A stretch of DNA of 9,012 nucleotides from NCBI GenBank assembly GCA_035369845.1, contig DAOOVD010000073.1, positions 1 to 9,012 on the forward strand, in the 5' to 3' direction. This document shows positions 1 through 5,386 of the stretch, in pieces. A program made the position numbers and the translations under genes. The DNA is from DAOOVD01 sp035369845 (GTDB taxonomy: Bacteria; Bacillota; Desulfotomaculia; Desulfotomaculales; Pelotomaculaceae). The notes beneath the pieces were generated by a model. The model ran no database searches and had not been told where the DNA came from. It worked only from the letters and a program-made list of their open reading frames with translations. Within the stretch, counting starts at the first letter, position 1; the number at the start of each line of letters is the position of its first letter.

Positions 1-298
1 CGATGGTGTTGTTTATCTTGTGCGCGCCGGTATGGTTGAGGTCCTCCCTCTTCAGGTAAATCCGGGCGCCTCCGCAGCGCTCCGTCAACCTTCCGGCAAA
101 ATATAGCGGTGACGGCCTGCCCACATAATGCTTGAGATAATATGCCAGCTCCCCGGCAAAATCCGGATCCGCCTTCACTGAATTATAGGCTTCCTCCAGT
201 TCCTCCAGCGCAGGCATCAGCGTTTCCGGCACAAAGCGGCCCCCGTAAGACCCGAAATAACCCCTGGCATCAGGTAAAACCGGGTTTTTGTTTGTCAC
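1..298 (-). CDS. trpB: Tryptophan synthase beta chain, N-terminal part (cut by window edge)
   Basis: TrpB condenses indole with L-serine to give tryptophan, using pyridoxal phosphate, in the cytoplasmic alpha2-beta2 complex with TrpA. The 99 visible codons show the family N-terminus: DARGYFGSYGGRFVPETLMPAL at about residues 10-31, then GRPSPLYFA, then LKREDLNHTGAHKINNT. K94 in the HTGAHK motif is the expected lysine forming the Schiff base with the cofactor. The start is a GTG at 298-296 that overlaps the trpF stop as GTGA, which suggests translational coupling. A ribosome binding site GGAGGTGG (313-306) sits 7 nt upstream and supports this start. The gene is the last visible one of the trp operon; the C-terminal three quarters and presumably trpA lie outside the window. 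Identification is by recognised motifs and operon context. Confidence 0.96.
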   Translation of the reverse strand, partial: MTNKNPVLPDARGYFGSYGGRFVPETLMPALEELEEAYNSVKADPDFAGELAYYLKHYVGRPSPLYFAGRLTERCGGARIYLKREDLNHTGAHKINNTI

Positions 299-924
299 GT
301 TTTGTCCACCTCCCTGACCCGCCGGATAAACATCCGGATTTTCTCAATATCCTTTTTTCCGTTGGTTTCCACCCCGCCCGACACATCGACGGCGTACGGG
401 CGGACCACCTCTATCGCCCGTCCCACGTTTTCCGGATTCAGCCCGCCGGCAAGGATAACCGGCCTTGCCGAAGCCAGTTCCCCGGCGATTGTCCAGTCGA
501 AGGAACACCCGGTTCCCCCGGCTAAGCCCGACACATAAGTGTCCAAAAGAACGGCGGCGCACCTGTATTTTTTTACCATCTCCAAAGAAGCTGCGTTCTT
601 GATCCGGAAAGCCTTGACGACCCTGTATTTTAAACCCCGGCAGTATTCCGGCGGCTCATTCCCGTGCAACTGCAGGACATCCAGCCCGCAGTAATCCGCG
701 GTTTCCTCGGCCAGTGCGGCCGGCGCGTCGACAAAGACACCCACCCGGGCCACGAAAGGAGGCAGTTCGGAGCAGATTGCCCTCGCCGTTTCCCTGCTCA
801 CCTGCCTGGGTCCGGGAGCGAAGACGAACCCCAGGGCGTCCGCGCCGGCTTCAGCCGCCGCCAGCGCGGCGGGCACGTCCCTGATCCCGCATATCTTTAC
901 TTTCACCGGATTACAGGCCGCCAT
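295..924 (-). CDS. trpF: Phosphoribosylanthranilate isomerase
   Basis: TrpF carries out the Amadori rearrangement of phosphoribosylanthranilate to CdRP, the third committed tryptophan step. The 209-residue product has the usual length for a free-standing TIM barrel. Visible motifs are KICGI with the expected catalytic Cys12, LQLHGNE at about 85-90, LLDTY with the expected catalytic Asp128, and the phosphate-binding loops GGTG (136-139), LAGGL (158-162) and VSGGVE (181-186). The frame stays open to a GTG at 984, but I choose the ATG at 924. It places KICGI about 10 residues from the N-terminus, as is normal, and has a purine-rich AAGGGGG about 8 nt upstream; the longer start would overlap trpC by 74 nt. 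With the ATG, trpF overlaps the trpC end by 14 nt. The stop overlaps the trpB start as GTGA. Confidence 0.96.
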   Translation of the reverse strand: MAACNPVKVKICGIRDVPAALAAAEAGADALGFVFAPGPRQVSRETARAICSELPPFVARVGVFVDAPAALAEETADYCGLDVLQLHGNEPPEYCRGLKYRVVKAFRIKNAASLEMVKKYRCAAVLLDTYVSGLAGGTGCSFDWTIAGELASARPVILAGGLNPENVGRAIEVVRPYAVDVSGGVETNGKKDIEKIRMFIRRVREVDKT

Positions 925-1735
925 CTCCCGCGCCCCCTTCCAGCCGCCGCCCGGCAGGATCGACAAACTTTCTGAGTATTTCACCGGGGGACTCCCGGCG
1001 TACCAGCGCTTCCCCGACCAGCACCGCGTGCACCCCCATGTCCCTCAGTCTTGAGATGTCCTCGCAACTCTTGATGCCGCTTTCCGAAACCACGACAACT
1101 TTTTGCCTGTCGATCAGGCCCGCAAGTGCAAATGTCCTGTTCAGATCGGTCGCAAAGGTGTTGAGATCGCGGTTGTTGATGCCGATGATTTTCGCACCAG
1201 CGCCAAGGGCCTGCTCCAGTTCTTCCCCGGTATGTATCTCCACCAGGCATGACATGCCCAGTTCCCCGGCCAGGTTCATCAACTTCCTCAGCCGCCTTTC
1301 CGTCAGGACCGCGGCAATCAACAGGACGGCGTCCGCGCCCAAAACGCGCGACTCATATAGCTGATAGGAGTCGATGACGAAATCTTTCCGCAATATGGGA
1401 AGGACGGTTGCTTTCCTCGCAAAGTACAGGTGAGAATGATGGCCGAGAAAAAAATTCTCTTCGGTAAGCACCGACACCGCCGCCGCCCCTCCCCTTTCGT
1501 ATTCCCTAGCCATTTCAGCGGGATTGAAGTTTTCGCACAAAATTCCTTTTGAAGGAGAAGCTCTCTTGATTTCGGCAATAACGGCCACCTCTCCGTCCGG
1601 CCTGCGCAACGCCGGAATCAGCGGACGCGGACGGGGAAGACCGGACAACAGACTTTCCATTACGCTTACAGGGACCGACTCCTTGCGCCTTGCCAACTGA
1701 ATCTTCTTGTTTTCCACGATTTTTTTCAGGATCAT
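911..1735 (-). CDS. trpC: Indole-3-glycerol phosphate synthase
   Basis: TrpC closes the indole ring, converting CdRP to indole-3-glycerol phosphate with loss of CO2 and water. The 274-residue protein is a single-function TIM barrel, not fused to TrpF. Conserved family segments are present: AEIKRASPSKG (residues 54-64, expected catalytic Glu55 and Lys57), ILRKDFVID (Lys117), LVEIH (Glu166), GINNRDLNTF (185-194), SESGIKS (Glu218) and LVGEALVR near the end. The ATG at 1735-1733 overlaps the trpD stop as ATGA, so translation is probably coupled. An AGGAGGG lies about 10 nt upstream. The last residues (roughly 262-274) are Gly/Arg rich and look like a non-conserved tail, where the reading frame overlaps the start of trpF. 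All expected catalytic residues are present. Confidence 0.97.
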   Translation of the reverse strand: MILKKIVENKKIQLARRKESVPVSVMESLLSGLPRPRPLIPALRRPDGEVAVIAEIKRASPSKGILCENFNPAEMAREYERGGAAAVSVLTEENFFLGHHSHLYFARKATVLPILRKDFVIDSYQLYESRVLGADAVLLIAAVLTERRLRKLMNLAGELGMSCLVEIHTGEELEQALGAGAKIIGINNRDLNTFATDLNRTFALAGLIDRQKVVVVSESGIKSCEDISRLRDMGVHAVLVGEALVRRESPGEILRKFVDPAGRRLEGGAGDGGL

Positions 1736-2769
1736 TGAGAGGCCGCCCTCCTGGATTCGTACTTCCTCGTAAAATTTATCAGTTCGTGGAGTTTGGCGAG
1801 AGCGGCACCGGAGTCAATGCTCATGGCGGCAATTTCCAGCCCCTCGGCAATGTTTGCCGCCTTCCCTCCGGCAATCAGCCCGAGGGCGGCGTTTAAAATT
1901 ACGGCGTCGCGGCGCGGCCCCTTTTCTCCCTCCAGAATCGCGCGGGTGATGGCGGCGTTTTCCCCGGGCGCGCCCCCGGCCAGGGCGGAAACCGGGGCAT
2001 AGCCGAACCCGAACCTGGCGGGGTCCAGAATGCCTTTTCGCACAAATCCGTTTTTCACTTCGCAGAGGACTGAAGGCCCCGCCAAAGAAACTTCATCCAG
2101 TCCGCCGGCGCCGTGGACCACAAAGGCCCTTTTCGTCCCCAGCCTGGTCAGCACCCTGGCCAGCGCCTCCGTGAGGAGCGGGTTGTAAACGCCCAGCACC
2201 TGCGCTTGCGCGCCCGCCGGATTGGTGAGGGGTCCCAGGATGTTGAAAACGGTCTTGATCCCGATCTCGCGGCGCGGTCCCGCGGCATGCCCCATGGAGC
2301 GGTGCAGGGAGGGAGCAAAAAGAAAAGCTATCCCAAGCCGGTTGAGACATTCTTCCATTGCCTCCCTCTCAAGGTCCACCTTAACCCCCAGTTCCTCGAG
2401 AACGTCGGCGCTGCCGCACCTGCTTGAAACCGACCGGTTGCCGTGCTTCGCCACCGGCGCCCCGGCCGCCGCCACCACAAAGGCGGCGGTGGTCGAGATG
2501 TTGAAGGTCCCGGCGCCGTCCCCGCCGGTGCCGCAGGTGTCTACCAGGACGGAGTGAGTCGATCTGACTGGTGTCGATTTCCGCCTCATCACCCTGGCGA
2601 AGCCGGTTATTTCCTCCACGGTTTCACCCTTCAGATGCATGGCGGTCAGCAGCGAGGCAATCTGGGCGGGACTTGCCCCGCCCTCCATAATTTCCTCCAT
2701 GACTGCGCCGGCCTCTTCTTCAGCCAGATGCTGTCCCAAAATCACTTTTTTAATTGCCTCTTTAATCAC
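1732..2769 (-). CDS. trpD: Anthranilate phosphoribosyltransferase
   Basis: TrpD transfers the phosphoribosyl group of PRPP to anthranilate. The 345-residue length is normal for the single-domain enzyme; there is no fused TrpG amidotransferase, which is encoded separately upstream. The small helical N-terminal domain (about 1-70) is followed by the PRPP and magnesium motif DTCGTGGDG (77-85), then FNISTT, KHGNRSVSS (108-116), the anthranilate-site segment GPRREIGIKTVFNILGPLTNP (from 164) and HGAGGLDEVS (219-228). The start is GTG at 2769-2767, with AGGAGG 8 nt upstream. No ATG nearby has a comparable ribosome site. The 3' end overlaps trpC as ATGA. A gap of 106 nt separates it from trpG, the only real gap in the visible operon, so trpD relies on its own strong ribosome site rather than coupling. 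Confidence 0.97.
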   Translation of the reverse strand: MIKEAIKKVILGQHLAEEEAGAVMEEIMEGGASPAQIASLLTAMHLKGETVEEITGFARVMRRKSTPVRSTHSVLVDTCGTGGDGAGTFNISTTAAFVVAAAGAPVAKHGNRSVSSRCGSADVLEELGVKVDLEREAMEECLNRLGIAFLFAPSLHRSMGHAAGPRREIGIKTVFNILGPLTNPAGAQAQVLGVYNPLLTEALARVLTRLGTKRAFVVHGAGGLDEVSLAGPSVLCEVKNGFVRKGILDPARFGFGYAPVSALAGGAPGENAAITRAILEGEKGPRRDAVILNAALGLIAGGKAANIAEGLEIAAMSIDSGAALAKLHELINFTRKYESRRAASQ

Positions 2770-2875
2770 TCTTCTTTCCTCCTCTCAGCTTGCCTTACCG
2801 GCACCTGCCTTTGCGAAACAGGCCGCGGGGCGGCGCCTTAAAAAGTATGTTCTTTCAGCGGATGCGTCCCGCAGA
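2770..2875 (-). other. Untranslated spacer between trpG and trpD
   Basis: A 106-nt spacer with no convincing reading frame, promoter or terminator. It is GC-rich in the middle (around 2819-2838) and ends with the AGGAGG ribosome site of trpD. I see only short, imperfect inverted repeats and no U-run, so transcription most likely reads through. Confidence 0.5.
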
Positions 2876-3442
2876 TCATTTCAAGGCCAGAAAGTTCTGC
2901 AATATTTTGTGCCCGTGCTCGGTTAACACAGACTCCGGGTGAAACTGCACCCCTTCGACGGGGTAAACGCGGTGGCGCACCCCCATGATCTCCCCCTCCC
3001 CGGTCCAGGCGCTTATTTCCAGGCAGTCCGGCAGGCTTCCGCGCTCCAAAACAAGGGAATGATACCTGGCGGCGGTGAAGGGAGACGGAATGTCACGGAA
3101 AATTGACCGGCCGTCGTGGTGAATGAGGGACGTTTTTCCGTGCATCAACCTGTCCGCCCGCACCACCCTGCCTCCGAAGGCCTGCCCTATGGCCTGGTGC
3201 CCGAGGCAGACTCCCAGTACGGGGACGATTCCGGCGAAACGTCCGATCATCGCCAGCGTTACGCCGGCCTTGTCAGGCGCACACGGGCCGGGGGAGATGA
3301 CGATACGGCGAGGTCCCAGTCTTTCCGCCTCCTCGCAGGTGATCTTGTCGTTACGGTACACCTCTACCCTCTCTCCCAGTTCACCCAGGTACTGCACCAG
3401 GTTGTAAGTGAACGAATCATAATTGTCAATCATCAGCACCAT
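2876..3442 (-). CDS. trpG: Anthranilate synthase component II (glutamine amidotransferase)
   Basis: TrpG hydrolyses glutamine and channels ammonia to TrpE for anthranilate synthesis. The 188-residue class I amidotransferase carries the full triad: nucleophile Cys79 in GVCLGHQAIGQAFGG, and His168 with Glu170 in VQFHPES. It also has the opening MIDNYDSFTYNLVQYLGELG, the oxyanion segment SPGPCAP (50-56) and the conserved YHSL (127-130). It starts at ATG 3442, 2 nt after the trpE stop; GGAGG lies about 10 nt upstream inside the end of trpE. This family also serves p-aminobenzoate synthesis (PabA), and the sequence alone cannot exclude a shared role. Position directly after trpE makes anthranilate synthase the primary assignment. 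In B. subtilis trpG sits in the folate operon, whereas here it is inside the trp operon. Confidence 0.95.
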   Translation of the reverse strand: MVLMIDNYDSFTYNLVQYLGELGERVEVYRNDKITCEEAERLGPRRIVISPGPCAPDKAGVTLAMIGRFAGIVPVLGVCLGHQAIGQAFGGRVVRADRLMHGKTSLIHHDGRSIFRDIPSPFTAARYHSLVLERGSLPDCLEISAWTGEGEIMGVRHRVYPVEGVQFHPESVLTEHGHKILQNFLALK

Positions 3443-3444
3443 TT

Positions 3445-4905
3445 TCAGCCAGCCTCCGCAAGAGCATTCAAGAGTGCGCGGGCCTTGTTCATAATTTCTT
3501 CATATTCCCTGCCGGGGTCGGAGTCGGCCACTATCCCCGCCCCCGCCTGCACATAAGCGCCGTCTCCCTGAATCACCAGGGTTCTGATCGCTATGGCGGT
3601 ATCCATGTTTCCCGAAAACCCGAAATATCCGATAGCCCCCGCGTAAATTCCCCGTCTCTCCGGTTCCAGTTCGCTGATGATTTCCATGGCCCGCACCTTG
3701 GGGGCGCCGGTCACGGTGCCCGCCGGAAAACACGCCCTGAGGGCGTCGAAACAGGTCTTCGACCGGTCCAGCCTGCCGCGCACATTTGAGACCAGGTGCA
3801 TTACGTGGGAAAACTTCTCCACCTCCATGAAGCGGGTGACTTTGACGCTGCCCGTTTCGCATACCTTTCCCAGGTCGTTCCGCCCGAGGTCGACCAGCAT
3901 CAGGTGCTCCGCCCTTTCTTTTTCGTCTTCCAGCAGTTCCAGCGCCAGGGCCCCGTCTTCCGCCGGATTCCTTCCCCTCGGGCGGGTCCCCGCTATGGGA
4001 CAGGTTTCAGCCGATCCTTCCTCAACCCTTACCAGCATCTCGGGAGAAGAGCCGGCCACCACTGTCTCGCCGAAATCAAGGTAAAAAAGGTACGGGGATG
4101 GGTTCAGCGCCCTCAGCCTCCTGTACACGTTAAAAGGTTCCCCCTGAAAGGGCACCCGCATCCGCAGCGACAGCACCACCTGCAGTATATCTCCCGCCCT
4201 TATGTATTCCTTGGCCCGCAACACTTTTTTTATAAAATCGTCCCTGGCTGTATTTGATTCAAACGACACGCCGGCCGGGAGCCGTTCCGGGTGTTCGCCG
4301 TCCAGGGGAACGCCGCTTTTCAGAACCCGGGCGGTTTTTTCAATCCGCTCTTCCGCTTCGGTGTACGACTTCTCAGGATCATTGCCGGGGAGGCTGTTAA
4401 CAAGGATTGTCAGAGTCCGCTTCACGTGGTCGAAAATCAGGACCGTCCCGGCAAAAATAAAATTGCAGTCCGGCAGGTCGGGAGCACACTTCTGCGGCAT
4501 TTCGACCCTCTCGAAAAAACGCACCGCGTCGTAGCTTATATAACCAACCGCCCCCCCGTAAAAACGGGGCAAAGCGGGGTCCCGGCAGACCCTGAAACCG
4601 GCCATGACCTTTTCCAGAACCGCCAGCGGCGACCCGGAAACCGTCTCCCGCCCTTCCCCGGCGCTGATCCGGCAGCGTTCCCCCCGGGAGGTAAATACGA
4701 GAAACGGCTCAAACCCGATAAAAGAGTAGCGGGCCAGGCTTTCACCGCCCTCCACGCTTTCCAGCAGGTAGGCGGGAGCCCTCGGCCTGATCTTTTTATA
4801 AATGCTGATGGGTGTGTCGAGGTCGGCGTTGACCACGCGGTAAACCGGAATGAGGTTGAAACTCCGGCTTAACTCGAGATATAATTCCCTGCCCGGAATA
4901 CTCAT
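3445..4905 (-). CDS. trpE: Anthranilate synthase component I
   Basis: TrpE forms anthranilate from chorismate with ammonia supplied by TrpG, the first committed and usually feedback-inhibited step. The 486-residue protein has the N-terminal regulatory part with the LLES motif (47-50), where tryptophan binds in characterised enzymes, and a C-terminal chorismate-binding domain. Diagnostic segments there are AGDILQVVLS (237-246), PIAGTRPRG (303-311), DLGRNDLGKVC (339-349), FPAGTVTGAPK (393-403), IYAGAIGYF and the end QAGAGIVADSDPGREYEE (453-470). Retention of LLES suggests feedback control is intact. It starts at ATG 4905-4903 with AGGGGGT about 9 nt upstream, and is the first gene behind the promoter and attenuator described upstream. 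TrpE is preferred over PabB because of LLES and the flanking trpG/trpD/trpC. Confidence 0.97.
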   Translation of the reverse strand: MSIPGRELYLELSRSFNLIPVYRVVNADLDTPISIYKKIRPRAPAYLLESVEGGESLARYSFIGFEPFLVFTSRGERCRISAGEGRETVSGSPLAVLEKVMAGFRVCRDPALPRFYGGAVGYISYDAVRFFERVEMPQKCAPDLPDCNFIFAGTVLIFDHVKRTLTILVNSLPGNDPEKSYTEAEERIEKTARVLKSGVPLDGEHPERLPAGVSFESNTARDDFIKKVLRAKEYIRAGDILQVVLSLRMRVPFQGEPFNVYRRLRALNPSPYLFYLDFGETVVAGSSPEMLVRVEEGSAETCPIAGTRPRGRNPAEDGALALELLEDEKERAEHLMLVDLGRNDLGKVCETGSVKVTRFMEVEKFSHVMHLVSNVRGRLDRSKTCFDALRACFPAGTVTGAPKVRAMEIISELEPERRGIYAGAIGYFGFSGNMDTAIAIRTLVIQGDGAYVQAGAGIVADSDPGREYEEIMNKARALLNALAEAG

Positions 4906-4924
4906 CGAACCTTACCCCCTTTAG

Positions 4925-4957
4925 AAAATCAAAACCGGCACTCAAATGAGTACCGGT
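4925..4957 (-). terminator. Intrinsic terminator (attenuator) in the trp leader
   Basis: On the minus strand 4957-4948 (ACCGGTACTC) pairs with 4943-4934 (GAGTGCCGGT). The stem is 10 bp with one U-G wobble around an AUUU loop. It is followed by a U-tract interrupted by GA (4934-4925). It lies about 20 nt before the trpE ATG, so it can only act as a conditional terminator for the whole operon. The 5' arm is also used by the antiterminator described separately. Confidence 0.9.
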
Positions 4958-4986
4958 AATTTTAAAACTCATACCCCGGCTCATCT
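4944..4986 (-). promoter_or_regulatory. Predicted antiterminator structure of the trp leader
   Basis: The leader can form an alternative hairpin. AGAUGAG (4986-4980) pairs with CUCAUUU (4950-4944), CC (4979-4978) with GG (4954-4953), and GGUA (4975-4972) with UACC (4958-4955). That gives about 13 base pairs with two 2-nt bulges and a loop of about 13 nt. It uses the 5' arm and loop of the terminator, so the two structures exclude each other. Its 5' arm contains all of NAG triplet 10 and part of triplet 9, so a protein bound there would block it. The pairing was done by eye; relative stability was not calculated. Confidence 0.75.
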
Positions 4987-5029
4987 CAGCTAAACTCAAC
5001 CTTTGCTCTTCTAAACTATGCTCAACCTC
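4968..5029 (-). promoter_or_regulatory. Predicted TRAP (MtrB) binding site: tandem NAG triplets in the trp leader
   Basis: Ten NAG triplets run along the nascent RNA from 5029 to 4980: GAG 5029, GAG 5023, UAG 5018, UAG 5013, GAG 5008, AAG 5003, GAG 4997, UAG 4992, GAG 4987 and GAG 4982 (first base of each). Spacers are 3,2,2,2,2,2,3,2,2 nt. An eleventh GAG lies at 4970-4968 after a 9-nt gap. Nine of the ten are the GAG/UAG that TRAP prefers; the sixth is AAG. The known TRAP site is eleven such triplets separated by 2-3 nt, wrapped round the eleven-subunit ring when tryptophan is bound. The array starts about 10 nt after the predicted transcription start and ends in the antiterminator, as in the B. 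subtilis trp leader. The assignment is by pattern; the mtrB gene is not in this window. Confidence 0.88.
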
Positions 5030-5045
5030 ATATTAACTTTAAATT

Positions 5046-5075
5046 AATTTAGCATACCGGACAAGACAGTGTCAA
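5046..5075 (-). promoter_or_regulatory. Sigma-A promoter of the trp operon
   Basis: The -35 box is TTGACA (5075-5070), a perfect match. The -10 box is TAAATT (5051-5046) with an 18-nt spacer and an extended -10 TG (5054-5053). A run of A/T just upstream (about 5095-5077) resembles an UP element. Transcription would start near 5039, shortly before the first NAG triplet. Confidence 0.85.
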
Positions 5076-5221
5076 GTTTGTTTTTTAAAAAAACTGAGTT
5101 TCGTTCAAAGCGGGGTTAACAGGTTGAAACGGTATTGAAAAAAGCGGGTATCTCAAGGGACGATGGTTTTTACCAAACCGATACGGAAAGGAGAAAACCG
5201 TCCAAATAGGTGGCCAAAGTA

Positions 5222-5386
5222 TTACTTCCTGCACTTCTGTTTTTGAAGATTTTTCGCCTTTCTAATTATTTCTTCAAGTCCGTCAACAATTTTTTCTTCT
5301 TCTGCACGTCCTTTTAAGTAATCAAAGTCTGCGTTGTTAAGTGAATTTCTTACAAGACGAGCACTCGATTTATACAGTAGGTTTTT
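5222..5386 (-). pseudogene. AT-rich open frame without a start, probable gene remnant
   Basis: The minus strand is open for 54 codons from just after a TGA at 5389-5387 to a TAA at 5224-5222. No ATG or GTG with a ribosome site opens it. Its first codons overlap the end of the GGDEF/HD-GYP gene in another frame. The translation is hydrophilic and helix-prone, with NNADFDYLKGRAEEEKIVDG in the middle and a Lys-rich C-terminus. Codons are strongly A/T-ending (AAA, GAA, ATT, CTT), unlike the GC-rich neighbours. This looks like the C-terminal end of a longer protein acquired from elsewhere and left behind after a deletion. I do not recognise the family. It could also be a chance frame in AT-rich DNA. 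The flanking 5076-5221 holds no gene I can support. Confidence 0.45.

Noticed and set aside
925..984. Upstream GTG start for trpF at 984.
   Set aside because: It would add 20 non-conserved residues before the TrpF core and a 74-nt overlap with trpC. ATG 924 gives the normal length.
4796..4999. A 67-codon minus frame crossing the trp leader, considered as a tryptophan leader peptide.
   Set aside because: It contains no tryptophan codons and runs out of frame into trpE; the NAG array and terminator explain the region better. A short AUG frame at 5031 also lacks Trp codons.
4906..5075. A tryptophan T-box riboswitch in the trp leader.
   Set aside because: No T-box core or specifier-loop arrangement is seen, and the leader of about 135 nt is too short for one.
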